Source of the DNA: Streptomyces sp. Tu6071
GTDB taxonomy: Bacteria > Actinomycetota > Actinomycetes > Streptomycetales > Streptomycetaceae
DNA length: 64,000 nucleotides
NCBI RefSeq assembly: GCF_000213055.1
Contig: NZ_CM001165.1
Location: 5,416,945-5,480,944, forward strand
Direction of reading: 5' to 3'
In this document: positions 37,269 through 46,201 of the stretch, piece after piece
How the letters are laid out: each line of letters opens with the position of its first letter
Numbering within the stretch: the stretch's first letter is position 1
Made by a program: the position numbers and the translations under genes
The notes under the pieces: model-generated
Database searches by the model: none
What the model was told of the DNA's origin: nothing
Seen by the model: only the letters and a program-made list of their open reading frames with translations

Positions 37269-37453
37269 CCGAAAAGACGGCAATGCCTTTCGCGAGAGTG
37301 AAAATTTGACCGAACCGGTAACTTATCAGGCGGCTCTGGCCGTCTGACGGTCGCCGGTGCGCGGAACAGCGCGTCCCGCCCACGGAGAGCCCTCGCAACC
37401 CGCCCACGCAAAAGGGCACGTGAGACGCGTGCCACGACGAGGAGAGCACCGCG

Positions 37454-38119
37454 GTGATCCACGAGGTCGACGAGGTCGTCAAACGCCTCCTGGGCGGGGG
37501 AGCGCTGGCCGGCACGGGGATCGACATCTCCTTCGAGGCCCCCAGCCGGGACTGGGCGGCACGGCGTACGGGGCCCTCGGTCAATGTGTACCTGTACGAC
37601 ATTCGCGAGGACGTGAACCGGCGTCAGCGCGGGCAGGTGCCCGTGCGGGACGCGCGTGACATCGTCGTACGACGCAAGCAGCCCCCGCGCTGGTTCCGCC
37701 TCTCGTACCTCGTGACCGCCTGGACCCGCACACCGCAGGACGAGCACCGCCTGCTCTCGGCCGTGCTCGCGAGCCTCCTGCCGCACGAACTCCTGCCCGC
37801 GGCGACCCTGCCGCCCGCGCTCGCCGCGCTCGGCCTCTCGGTGCCGCTCAGCGTCGCGAGCGCGCAGACCGAGGCGCGGTCCTTCGCCGAGATCTGGTCC
37901 GCGCTCGACGGCGAGCTGAAGCCCTCGCTCGACCTCGCCCTCACGGTCCCCTTCCCCGCCCACCCCGAGTACGACGCGGGCCCGCCCGTCACCGAGGGCG
38001 CCGCGGTCCGCGTACGGGCGGTCGGCGAGCCGTCCGTCACGAGCGAGCGCGCGCACACGCCACGCCAGATCGAGGCGGCGCGCGCGGCGCGGCGCGGAGC
38101 CGTGGAGGAGGGACGATGA
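37454..38119 (+). CDS. cis16: CIS tail terminator/cap protein (DUF4255, Pvc16/Afp16-like)
   Basis: 221 residues. The DUF4255 N-terminal domain is recognisable by IHEVDEVVKRLL, VNVYLYDIREDVNRR and LSYLVTAWTRTPQDEHRLLS. In Afp/PVC systems the homologue caps the tube-sheath end and stops polymerisation. GTG 37454 with GAGGAGAG upstream. The preceding 185 bases include an AT-rich stretch (37270-37330) with TTGACC (37306-37311), probably the operon promoter. The gene is coupled to the ATPase by an ATGA overlap. Confidence 0.92.
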   Translation: MIHEVDEVVKRLLGGGALAGTGIDISFEAPSRDWAARRTGPSVNVYLYDIREDVNRRQRGQVPVRDARDIVVRRKQPPRWFRLSYLVTAWTRTPQDEHRLLSAVLASLLPHELLPAATLPPALAALGLSVPLSVASAQTEARSFAEIWSALDGELKPSLDLALTVPFPAHPEYDAGPPVTEGAAVRVRAVGEPSVTSERAHTPRQIEAARAARRGAVEEGR

Positions 38120-40116
38120 CCGCTCCCGCCGTCACCACGACGCCCGGGGCGAGCCTTCCCGCCCGCCTCGACGCCCTCCGGCACCGCGTGGCCGCCCTCG
38201 TCGCCGACCGGGCGGCCGGCGACCCCACGGCGGACGACCCGCTGCGCGGCCTCTACATCTCGCCCGACACCGTGCGCAGGCTCCTCGACGGCCCGCCGCA
38301 CGAGGACGACGGCCTGCCGGACGGCGCCGAGGCCCCCTCCCGGCCTGTACCGCCCGAGTCCGCGCCCGGCGGCGACCGCTTCGCCGCGCTCGCCACGCGC
38401 TGCGGCCTCACCGCCACCGAGCAGGCGATCCTGCTCCTCGCGCTCGCGCCCGACGTCGACCGCTCCTTCGAGACGCTGTACGGCTACCTCAACGACGACG
38501 TGAGCCGCCGCCGCGCCTCCACCGGCCTCGCCCTCGACCTGTGCGGCCTCTCCGCCGCCGATCCGGGGGCCCGCGCCCGCTTCCACGCCTCGGCCCCGCT
38601 CGTCCGCCTCGGCCTGCTCCGCGTCGACGAGCCCGAGGCGCCCTTCCTCGGCCGCGTCCTGCGCGTACCGGACCGCCTCGTCGCGCACCTCCTCGGCGAC
38701 GACACCCCCGATCCCGTGCTCGCCGGGCTGCTCGGGCCCGTACCCGCGGCGCCCCCGGACGCGCTCACCGAGCGGCTCGCCGCGCTCCTCACCCGTCCGC
38801 TGCCCCCGCTCACGCACCTGCGCGAGCGGCGCGAGGGCGACGGGCTCGCGAGCGCGGGCGCCGCGCTCGCCGCAGCCGGGCGCGAGGCGCTGCACTGCGC
38901 GCCGCCGGAGGACGGGGAACTCCCCGCCGAGGCCCTGCTCCTCGAAGCGCGACTGCGCGACGCCGTCCTCGTCGTCTCGCCGCTGCCCGCGCAGGCCGCC
39001 GCGCTCGTCCGCACGCTCGGCGCCGGGGAGGTGCCGCTCGTCCTCACCGGGCAGACGGCCTTCGACCCCGAGTGGGGCGCCGCCGTGCTCCTGGACGCCC
39101 CGCCCGCGCACGCCCGCGCTGCCGAGCTGTGGGCCCGCGCGCTCGGTACGGAGCCGGACTTCGACCTCGCCGCGACCGTCGCCCCGTACCGGCTCCCCGG
39201 CGCCCGCGTGCGCCGCGCCGCCGCCTCGGCGCTCGAACTCGCCGCCTTCGACGGCACCCCGCTCACCGCCGCGCACCTGCGCCGGGCGGCCCGCCACCAC
39301 ACCTCCTCGGGGCTCGAACAGCACGCGCGGCGCATCGTCCCCGACGTCGGCTGGGACGACCTCGTCCTGCCCCCGGACCCCCTCTCCCACCTGCGCGAAC
39401 TCGCCCTGCGCTGCCGCTACCGCGAGCAGGTGCTCGGGGACTGGCGGCTCAGCGCGGGCGGCGGCAGGGGGCGCGGCGTGCTCGCGCTCTTCGCGGGCGA
39501 GTCGGGGACGGGCAAGACGCTTTCCGCCGAGGTCATCGCCTACGAACTCGGCCTCGACCTCTACGTCGTCCAGCTCTCCTCCGTCGTCGACAAGTACGTG
39601 GGCGAGACGGAGAAGAACCTGGAGCGGATCTTCGCCGAGGCCGATCGCACCGACGCCGTGCTCCTCTTCGACGAGGCCGACGCCGTCTTCGGCAAGCGCT
39701 CCGAGGTCAAGAGCAGCCACGACAAGTACGCCAACATGGAGAGCGCCTACCTGCTGCAACGCCTCGAAGCCTTCGACGGCATCGCGGTCCTCACCACCAA
39801 CCTCCGCGCCAACATCGACGACGCCTTCACGCGGCGCCTCGACCTCATCGTCGACTTCCCCTTCCCGGACGAGGAGCAGCGCCGCGCGCTGTGGCGGCAC
39901 AGCCTCACGCACGTCCCGCACGCCCCGGACCTCGATCCCGGGGCGTGCGCGCGGGACTTCGAGCTGGCGGGCGGCGCGATCCGCAGCGCGGTCGTGACCG
40001 CCGCGTACGCCGCCGCCGCGCGGGGGGACAAGGTGACGGCGGCGGACCTGCGGACCGGGGCGGTGCGCGAGTACCGCAAGGCGGGGCGCATCGTGATGGA
40101 GGACGTGGGCTGGTGA
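38116..40116 (+). CDS. cis15: CIS-associated AAA+ ATPase (Afp15-like)
   Basis: 666 residues. The C-terminal AAA+ domain has Walker A GESGTGKT (461-468), Walker B LLFDEAD (D519, E520) and sensor/Arg-finger region LTTNLRANIDDAFTRRLD. The N-terminal half is a divergent winged-helix/ATPase-like region. Homologues in extracellular and cytoplasmic CIS are needed for assembly, probably at an early step or in recycling, though the exact role is unknown. It is translationally coupled to cis16. Two hairpins follow. Confidence 0.94.
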   Translation: MTAPAVTTTPGASLPARLDALRHRVAALVADRAAGDPTADDPLRGLYISPDTVRRLLDGPPHEDDGLPDGAEAPSRPVPPESAPGGDRFAALATRCGLTATEQAILLLALAPDVDRSFETLYGYLNDDVSRRRASTGLALDLCGLSAADPGARARFHASAPLVRLGLLRVDEPEAPFLGRVLRVPDRLVAHLLGDDTPDPVLAGLLGPVPAAPPDALTERLAALLTRPLPPLTHLRERREGDGLASAGAALAAAGREALHCAPPEDGELPAEALLLEARLRDAVLVVSPLPAQAAALVRTLGAGEVPLVLTGQTAFDPEWGAAVLLDAPPAHARAAELWARALGTEPDFDLAATVAPYRLPGARVRRAAASALELAAFDGTPLTAAHLRRAARHHTSSGLEQHARRIVPDVGWDDLVLPPDPLSHLRELALRCRYREQVLGDWRLSAGGGRGRGVLALFAGESGTGKTLSAEVIAYELGLDLYVVQLSSVVDKYVGETEKNLERIFAEADRTDAVLLFDEADAVFGKRSEVKSSHDKYANMESAYLLQRLEAFDGIAVLTTNLRANIDDAFTRRLDLIVDFPFPDEEQRRALWRHSLTHVPHAPDLDPGACARDFELAGGAIRSAVVTAAYAAAARGDKVTAADLRTGAVREYRKAGRIVMEDVGW

Positions 40117-40117
40117 A

Positions 40118-40138
40118 CGGGGCACGGACCGTGCCCCG
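40118..40138. terminator. short hairpin after the AAA gene
   Basis: CGGGGCACGG pairs with CCGTGCCCCG across a single base, immediately after the cis15 stop codon. It is the first of two stacked hairpins. Confidence 0.6.
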
Positions 40139-40140
40139 TA

Positions 40141-40188
40141 CATGACGGTGCGCCGTGACCCCCCGGGGGGTCACGGCGCACCGTCATG
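40141..40188. terminator. 48-bp perfect palindrome, bidirectional terminator
   Basis: CATGACGGTGCGCCGTGACC and the next four C residues are followed directly by the exact complement, with no spacer. It lies between cis15 and the convergent membrane-protein gene and ends 11 bases before that gene's stop codon. Confidence 0.85.
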
Positions 40189-40199
40189 AACGCTCCCGC

Positions 40200-41642
40200 T
40201 CAGTCGCGGGGCAGCAGCGCGAGCCCGTCGAGCGGGTTGCCGTTCGACGTGATGCCGATGAAGAGGTACTCGGGGCGCGGCTTGGCGCAGATGTAGTCCC
40301 CGAGGCTGTTCGTGTGGTGGAAGTGCACGATGTGGCACACCTGGCCGGTCCCCACGGTGACCTTCATCCCCGCGAACGTGGGCGGTTGCAGGTCGTCCTT
40401 GCCGCCCGGGTCGCCGATGTAGAGGTCCGAACCGTCCGGGATCACCTTCGTCGTCGGCCGCCACACGGGCTTCCCGCCGGGGTTGTTCACCAGCGCGGCG
40501 GCGCTGATGCCGTTCATGCCGTACGAGGCGATGTTGATCGCCGTGAACGGCTCCCCGAACGTCTTCCCGTCGGCGTTGATACCGGCGAAGTTGTCCTCGC
40601 AGTTCGGCTTGGACCAGTGGTCCTTCCCGATCCGGATGCGCATGCACATGTGCTTCTTGTCCGGCTTCTGGGTGGCGAGTCTGCGCACCGCCGTCGCGGC
40701 CGTCTCGACGGGGGGCTTCTTGGGCGCCGTCGACTCCTTGGGCTTCCCCCCGCCGCCGCCGTCGTTCTGCGACTGCGAGGGCTGGGGTTGTGCGGCCGGT
40801 GATTCGGCGGGGGCGGAGGGCTGGGCGGGGAGCGAGGGTTGTGCCGAGGGGCTGGGGGCGAGGGAGGAACCCACCTGCTCCATCTGTTCCTCGGCGCGGG
40901 TGGTGACGTTCGGCTTGTGCGCGAACCAGATCATGACGAAGGCGAGTACGAGGGCGAGGAGGATGCCGAGGAAGGTGGCGAGCCAGCGGGGCAGGAAGCC
41001 GCGCTGCACGTACGTGCCGTCGACGGCCTCGGGCGGGACGCCCGCGCGCTGGACGGAGACCTTGAAGGGGTGCTGTTCCTTCGAACCGAACCAGATGATC
41101 CGCTTGGGGCGCAGGGTGAGGTCGACGAAGTGGGCGCGGCCCGGCTCGATCTGCGCGTTGCCGGGGCGTATCTCGTAGGAGAGCTGGTCTCCGTTGTCCT
41201 CGCCGCTCATCGAGGTGGTGAGCTTGGTGTTGCCGAGGTTGTCGACGGCGAGTCTGGGCCTGCCGCGGAAGCGTCCCGCGACTGTCGGAGGGACGAGTTC
41301 GGCGCGCATCTCGGTGAAGGGCAGGATCGTGAGGTTGCCCTCGGGGACCGTGACCGCGTCGGGGTGTTCGGTCGGGGTGATGCGTACGGCGTAGGGGTTG
41401 GGGCCGGCCATCGCGTCCGGGGTGCGGGGCGGCGAGAAGGTCAGTTCGACGGTGCCGGTCGTGCCGGGGTAGAGGCGCAGGACGGCGGGTTCGGCGACGG
41501 TCCAGGGGGCCAGGTCGCCGACGGGTTCGAAGCGGTATTCGTCGACCACGTCCCCCGTGTTGCGCACACGGAGCCGCACGCGGGTGCTGCTGCCGGGCTC
41601 GACGGTCGCCGACGCTGGTTCGAGGGAGGTCCACAGGCTCAC
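40200..41642 (-). CDS. CIS-locus bitopic membrane protein, paralogue A
   Basis: 480 residues. Residues 1-215 form two Ig-like domains of the COG1470 type (LWTSLEPASATVEPG, LRLYPGTTGTVELTF). One membrane helix follows (about 221-241), then a Pro/Ala/Gln/Ser linker (255-320) and a C-terminal domain with four Cys that pair by position with those of paralogue B. There is no signal peptide. The Cys pairs suggest the C-terminal side is outside the cell. It starts with GTG, six bases after a TAGCCT element (leaderless). Homologues in CIS loci are often misnamed hydrolytic proteins. Its role may be membrane docking of the injection system. Confidence 0.85.
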   Translation of the reverse strand: MSLWTSLEPASATVEPGSSTRVRLRVRNTGDVVDEYRFEPVGDLAPWTVAEPAVLRLYPGTTGTVELTFSPPRTPDAMAGPNPYAVRITPTEHPDAVTVPEGNLTILPFTEMRAELVPPTVAGRFRGRPRLAVDNLGNTKLTTSMSGEDNGDQLSYEIRPGNAQIEPGRAHFVDLTLRPKRIIWFGSKEQHPFKVSVQRAGVPPEAVDGTYVQRGFLPRWLATFLGILLALVLAFVMIWFAHKPNVTTRAEEQMEQVGSSLAPSPSAQPSLPAQPSAPAESPAAQPQPSQSQNDGGGGGKPKESTAPKKPPVETAATAVRRLATQKPDKKHMCMRIRIGKDHWSKPNCEDNFAGINADGKTFGEPFTAINIASYGMNGISAAALVNNPGGKPVWRPTTKVIPDGSDLYIGDPGGKDDLQPPTFAGMKVTVGTGQVCHIVHFHHTNSLGDYICAKPRPEYLFIGITSNGNPLDGLALLPRD

Positions 41643-41648
41643 CCGGGC

Positions 41649-41676
41649 AGGCTAGTTGCCGCGTGAGAACGCGTCA
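41649..41676 (-). promoter_or_regulatory. leaderless promoter of membrane protein A
   Basis: On the minus strand TGACGC (-35), 16 bases, TAGCCT (-10), then six bases to the GTG. The same layout is preserved before paralogue B. Confidence 0.55.
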
Positions 41677-41732
41677 GGGGGCGGCAGGGCACACCCGGTG
41701 CGCGAAAGGGCCATGTATGCGTACCCAGGAAC

Positions 41733-41751
41733 GGGACGCACCATGCGTCCC
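41733..41751 (-). terminator. hairpin after membrane protein B
   Basis: GGGACGCA and TGCGTCCC with a three-base loop, about 60 bases beyond the stop of paralogue B. Confidence 0.55.
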
Positions 41752-41809
41752 GACTCCGGGCGCGGGACCCGTACTTCCGCGAGCAGGAGCCCCGCGCCCG
41801 CCGCCGCCG

Positions 41810-43225
41810 TCACACGTACTTGATGTACAGGAACATCCCGTCGATCGACTTGCTGTTGTCGTTGGTCCCGATGAAGAGCGACTCGGGCCTGGCCTTGTCG
41901 CAGACGAGGTCACCGCGGCTGTTCGTCACGTGGAAGTGCGCCACGTGGCAGATCTCGAACTTCCCGACGGTGATGTTCAGCCCGATCATGAACGGCGGGT
42001 AGTCCCCGCCGGCGCCGATGTAGATGTCCTGGTTGTCCCGCACCGGGGTCCACGGCAGCCACTTCGGCGTCCCCGAGGGGTCGGTCACGTGCGCCTGCGC
42101 CGAGATGCCGTCCACGCTCGACGCCGCGATGTTCATGCCCGTGATCGGCGGGCCCGTCCTGTCGAAGGCGCCGAGCGTGTTCTCGCAGACCGGCTTGCTC
42201 CACTTGCCGCCCTCGAAGCGCAGCCGGTAGCAGATGTGCGGCGCGTCCGGGTCCTCCTTGACCTTCCGGTGCAGCGCCGTCGCCGCCGTCTCCACGGGAG
42301 GCTTGCTCTCCTTCGGCTCGCCCCCGCCACCACCCCCGCCGCCGTCGTTCTGCGACTGCGAGGGCTGGGGTTGTGCGGCCGGTGATTCGGCGGGGGCGGA
42401 GGGCTGGGCGGGGAGCGAGGGTGGTGCCGAGGGGCTGGGGGCGAGGGAGGAACCCACCTGCTCCATCTGTTCCTCGGCGCGGGTGGTGACGTTCGGCTTG
42501 TGCGCGAACCAGAACATGACGAAGGCGAGGGCCAGCGCGAGGAGGATGCCGAGGAAGGTGGCGAGCCAGCGGGGCAGGAAGCCGCGCTGCACGTACGTGC
42601 CGTCGACCGCCTCCGGCGAGACCCCCGCGCGCTGCACCGCGACCTTGAAGGGGTGCTGCTCCTTCGAACCGAACCAGATGATCCGCTTCGGCCGCAGCGT
42701 CAGATCGACGAACTGCGCCCGCCCCGGCTCGATCTGCGCGTTGCCCGGCCGGATCTCGTACGAGAGGTGATCACCCGTGTCCTCGCCGCTCATCGACGTC
42801 GTCAGCTTGGTGTTGCCGAGGTTGTCGACCGCGAGTCTGGGCCTGCCGCGGAAGCGTCCCGCGACCGTCGTGGGCACGAGTTCGGCGCGCATCTCGGTGA
42901 AGGGCAGAATCGTGAGGTTGCCCTCGGGGACCGTCACCGCGTCGGGGTGCTCGGTCGGCGTGATGCGCACGGCGTACGGGTTGGGTCCCGCCGTCGCGTC
43001 CGGGGTGCGCGGGGGCGAGAAGGTCAGTTCGACGGTGCCGGTCGTGCCGGGGTAGAGGCGCAGGACGGCGGGTTCGGCGACGGTCCAGGGGGCCAGGTCG
43101 CCGACGGGTTCGAAGCGGTATTCGTCGACCACGTCCCCCGTGTTGCGCACGCGCAGCCGCACGCGGGTGCTGCTGCCGGGCTCGACGGTCGCCGACGCTG
43201 GTTCGAGGGAGGTCCACAGGCTCAC
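41810..43225 (-). CDS. CIS-locus bitopic membrane protein, paralogue B
   Basis: 471 residues, a tandem duplicate of paralogue A. The first 295 residues (Ig-like domains, membrane helix, linker) differ at only about ten positions, whereas the final 170 residues are strongly diverged apart from the four Cys and scattered motifs: SKPxCE, CHxxHFHxTNSxGDxxC and FIG. It is also GTG-initiated and leaderless. It is divergent from the sheath gene, with 267 bases between. Retention of two copies with different outer domains suggests different binding partners. Confidence 0.85.
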   Translation of the reverse strand: MSLWTSLEPASATVEPGSSTRVRLRVRNTGDVVDEYRFEPVGDLAPWTVAEPAVLRLYPGTTGTVELTFSPPRTPDATAGPNPYAVRITPTEHPDAVTVPEGNLTILPFTEMRAELVPTTVAGRFRGRPRLAVDNLGNTKLTTSMSGEDTGDHLSYEIRPGNAQIEPGRAQFVDLTLRPKRIIWFGSKEQHPFKVAVQRAGVSPEAVDGTYVQRGFLPRWLATFLGILLALALAFVMFWFAHKPNVTTRAEEQMEQVGSSLAPSPSAPPSLPAQPSAPAESPAAQPQPSQSQNDGGGGGGGGEPKESKPPVETAATALHRKVKEDPDAPHICYRLRFEGGKWSKPVCENTLGAFDRTGPPITGMNIAASSVDGISAQAHVTDPSGTPKWLPWTPVRDNQDIYIGAGGDYPPFMIGLNITVGKFEICHVAHFHVTNSRGDLVCDKARPESLFIGTNDNSKSIDGMFLYIKYV

Positions 43226-43231
43226 CCGGGC

Positions 43232-43259
43232 AGGCTAGTTGCCACGTACGAGCACGTCA
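43232..43259 (-). promoter_or_regulatory. leaderless promoter of membrane protein B
   Basis: TGACGT (-35), 16 bases, TAGCCT (-10), six bases to GTG 43225 on the minus strand. The same geometry as paralogue A supports function. Confidence 0.55.
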
Positions 43260-43492
43260 GGGGGCGTGAGGGCACACCCCGCTGCGCGAAGGGGACCCGT
43301 TCCGCGCCGGTACGGCCCGTACGCCCCATTGGCGGGACGCCACCGACGGGCCCCCGGCCCCTCCCCGTGCCCGTCTCGTGCCTCAGGGGGCAGGAGGAGT
43401 GCCCCGGACAAGGCACCCGCGGACGTTTCGACCGGCTCGCCGCGCGCGTGAGGGTGAAAGACGAGCATCGTGTACCCCGAGGAGATCAGAGC

Positions 43493-45073
43493 ATGCCGTC
43501 GTACCTGTCGCCCGGCGTCTACGTCGAGGAGGTGGCCAGCGGATCGCGCCCGATCGAGGGAGTGGGCACCTCGGTGGCGGCCTTCGTCGGACTCGCGCCG
43601 ACCGGGCCGCTCAACGAGCCGACCCTCGTCACCAACTGGACCCAGTACACGGCGGCCTTCGGCGAGTTCACCGAGGACTACTACCTCGCGCACTCGGTCT
43701 ACGGCTTCTTCAACAACGGCGGTTCGGCCGCCTACGTCGTACGGGTCGGCGGTGCCCCGCAGGGCGCCTCCGCCGAGTCCGCGACCGACGCCGCCAAGCC
43801 CCGTACCCCCGCCGCGCTGACCGCCGGGGAGCCCCGCCAGCTCGGCACCTTCTCCGTCTCCGCGAGCGGCGAGACGCCCGCCGCGCGGCTCAGCGTCGAG
43901 GTCTCCGACCCCGAGGGCGAGGGCCCCGCCGAGCGCTTCAAGCTCATCGTCAAGGACGGCGAGAAGGCCGTCGAGACCTTCGACGTGAGCGCGAAGAAGG
44001 GCAACCGCGCCTACGTCGTGACGCAGGTCAAGGAGAACTCCCGCTACATCACGGTCACCGAGGCCGCGCCCGCCGCACAGCTCGCGCGCCCCGAGAACCA
44101 GTCGCTCGCCCTCCCCGCCGCCCAGCCCGCGGCCCCGCCCGCCGTCCGCGACGACGTCGCGACACCCGGCCCGGCCCAGTACCTCGGCGACAGCAGCGAC
44201 CGCACCGGCTTCGGCGGCCTGGAGGCCGTCGACGAGATCTCGATGGTCGCCGTCCCCGACCTCATGGCCGCCTACCAGCGCGGCGCGATCGACCTGGAGG
44301 CCGTCAAGGCCGTCCAGCTCGGCCTCATCGCGCACTGCGAGCTGATGGGCGACCGCGTCGCCATCATCGACCCGCCGCCCGGCCTCAACGCCCAGCAGAT
44401 CCGCGTCTGGCGCCAGGACACCGCCGGGTACGACTCGAAGTACGCGGCCCTGTACTACCCGTGGATCAAGTCCTTCGACCCGGCGAGCGGCCAGTCCCGC
44501 CTGGTCCCGCCGAGCGGTCACATCGCCGGCGTGTGGGCCCGCAACGACTCCGAGCGCGGCGTGCACAAGGCGCCCGCCAACGAGGTCGTGCGCGGCGCCG
44601 TCGACCTGGAGCTCCAGATCACGCGCGGCGAGCAGGACCTGCTCAACCCCATCGGCGTCAACTGCATCCGCGCCTTCCCGGGCCGGGGCATCCGCGTCTG
44701 GGGCGCCCGCACCCTCGCCTCCGACCCGGCGTGGCGCTACCTCAACATCCGCAGGTACTTCAACTACCTGGAGGAGTCCATCCTCATCGGCACCCAGTGG
44801 GTGGTCTTCGAGCCCAACGACCACCAGCTGTGGGCCCGCATCCGGCGCAACGTCTCCGCGTTCCTCGTCAACGAGTGGCGCTCCGGGGCCCTCTTCGGCG
44901 CGAAGCCCGAGGACGCCTACTACGTCAAGTGCGACGAGGAGACGAACCCGCCGGAGTCCGTCGACATCGGCCGCGTCATCTGCGAGATCGGCATCGCGCC
45001 CGTCAAGCCCGCCGAGTTCGTCGTCTTCCGCCTCGCCCAGTTCTCCAGCGGCAGCGGCGAGCTGGAGGAGTAG
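43493..45073 (+). CDS. cis2: CIS contractile sheath protein
   Basis: 526 residues. The N-terminus YLSPGVYVEEVASGSRPIEG is the conserved sheath linker arm shared by phage T4-like tails, T6SS, Afp/PVC and CIS sheaths. The C-terminal core includes GIRVWGARTLASD, NIRRYFNYLEESI and a final VFRLAQFSSGSGELEE. An inserted variable domain lies at about 85-235. GAGGAG lies eight bases before ATG 43493. A single sheath gene is present, unlike Afp/PVC, which have several. A hairpin just after the gene may lower read-through into the tube gene. Confidence 0.97.
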   Translation: MPSYLSPGVYVEEVASGSRPIEGVGTSVAAFVGLAPTGPLNEPTLVTNWTQYTAAFGEFTEDYYLAHSVYGFFNNGGSAAYVVRVGGAPQGASAESATDAAKPRTPAALTAGEPRQLGTFSVSASGETPAARLSVEVSDPEGEGPAERFKLIVKDGEKAVETFDVSAKKGNRAYVVTQVKENSRYITVTEAAPAAQLARPENQSLALPAAQPAAPPAVRDDVATPGPAQYLGDSSDRTGFGGLEAVDEISMVAVPDLMAAYQRGAIDLEAVKAVQLGLIAHCELMGDRVAIIDPPPGLNAQQIRVWRQDTAGYDSKYAALYYPWIKSFDPASGQSRLVPPSGHIAGVWARNDSERGVHKAPANEVVRGAVDLELQITRGEQDLLNPIGVNCIRAFPGRGIRVWGARTLASDPAWRYLNIRRYFNYLEESILIGTQWVVFEPNDHQLWARIRRNVSAFLVNEWRSGALFGAKPEDAYYVKCDEETNPPESVDIGRVICEIGIAPVKPAEFVVFRLAQFSSGSGELEE

Positions 45074-45091
45074 GGCCGTACGCGTCACGCC

Positions 45092-45117
45092 GAGGGCCCT
45101 CGCGACCGGGGGCCCTC
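45092..45117 (+). terminator. attenuating hairpin between sheath and tube genes
   Basis: GAGGGCCC (45092-45099) pairs with GGGCCCTC (45110-45117). It sits 18 bases after the sheath stop codon and may separate sheath from tube expression or stabilise the sheath mRNA. Confidence 0.5.
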
Positions 45118-45263
45118 CCGTGGTTGCCACACCCCCCTGATTTTCCCCGCACCACAGCCCCAGCGGCTCCGGCGGCCACAGCGGTTCCAGCAGCCCGAGC
45201 GGCTGCCACCACCCCCGTGGTCCCCGTAGCTCCAGCAGCCTCAGCAGCGCGAAGGACGAGCAC

Positions 45264-45707
45264 ATGAGTCTCCAGCCGGGCGATGCCCTCACATCGCACA
45301 ATTTCGGCCTCCAGATCGACGGCGTCATGGTCGAGTACCTGGCCGAGGTCAGCGGCCTGAGCCTGGAACAGGACGTCATCGAGTACCAGCAGGTCTCGGC
45401 GCAGGGCGTCCCCGTCGTCAAGAAGATGCCGGGCGTCCAGAAGGCCGGCACCGCCACCGTCGTGCGCGGCATGACGCAGTCCAAGGCGTTCAACGACTGG
45501 ATCAACCAGTCCGTGCGCGGCGAGATGAGCAGCGCCCGCAAGAACGCCACGATCATGGTGATGGACTACCAGAACAACCCGGTCAAGCGGTACAACATGC
45601 GCAACGCCTGGTGCAGCAAGATCGACACCAGCACCGTCAAGGCGGGCGAGGCCAGCGCCCTCACCGAGAGCGTGACGATCACCTTCGAAGAACTGGTCAT
45701 CGAGTAA
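45264..45707 (+). CDS. cis1: CIS inner tube protein
   Basis: 147 residues of the gp19/Hcp-like tube family: HNFGLQIDGVMVEYLAEVSG at the start, VVRGMTQSKAFNDWI in the middle and a final SVTITFEELVIE strand. It stacks as hexameric rings inside the sheath. AAGGACGAGC precedes the ATG. Its stop overlaps the next start (TAATG). The only gap in the main operon longer than 150 bases is directly upstream and contains short CAGCGG repeats and no gene. Confidence 0.96.
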   Translation: MSLQPGDALTSHNFGLQIDGVMVEYLAEVSGLSLEQDVIEYQQVSAQGVPVVKKMPGVQKAGTATVVRGMTQSKAFNDWINQSVRGEMSSARKNATIMVMDYQNNPVKRYNMRNAWCSKIDTSTVKAGEASALTESVTITFEELVIE

Positions 45708-46201
45708 TGCGGCGCACTGCTGCCCGGGCGGCGGGCGGCGGGCCCGTCCCGCCGCCCGCCGCCGCGGCGTCGGAGGAGCCGCTCGGCACGGGTCCCGTCA
45801 CGGCCCCCGCGCCCTCCCCGGCACCCCGCCGCCTCCAGACCGAGTTCCCCTTCGAGCTTCCGCGCGGGTACGTGGACGACGCGGGCACGCTCCACCGCGA
45901 GGGCGTCATGCGGCTCGCGACGGCCCGCGACGAACTCGTGCCGCTGCGGGACGTACGGGTCCAGGAGAACCCCGCGTACCTGTCGGTCGTGCTCCTCGGC
46001 CGGGTCATCACCCGGCTCGGCACGCTGTCGCTCGTGCACGACGGGGTCGTGGAGAACATGTTCGCCTCTGACCTCGCCTTCCTCCAGGACTTCTACCGGC
46101 AGATCAACGCCGAGGGCCACACGCGCGCGGCGGTCGAGTGCCCGCACTGCGCGGAGCCCTTCGAGATCGACCTCGGCGGGAGCCGCCTGGGGGAATCGTG
46201 A
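45707..46201 (+). CDS. CIS assembly/chaperone-like protein with CxxC
   Basis: 164 residues. The disordered Ala/Pro-rich lead (1-42) is followed by a compact domain starting LQTEFPFELPRGYVDDAGTL and ending in CPHCAEPFEIDLGG, a probable half zinc knuckle. It resembles phage-tail assembly proteins found between tube and tape-measure genes. Its stop overlaps the GTG of the next gene. A role in tube or baseplate assembly is inferred from position. Confidence 0.85.
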   Translation: MRRTAARAAGGGPVPPPAAAASEEPLGTGPVTAPAPSPAPRRLQTEFPFELPRGYVDDAGTLHREGVMRLATARDELVPLRDVRVQENPAYLSVVLLGRVITRLGTLSLVHDGVVENMFASDLAFLQDFYRQINAEGHTRAAVECPHCAEPFEIDLGGSRLGES

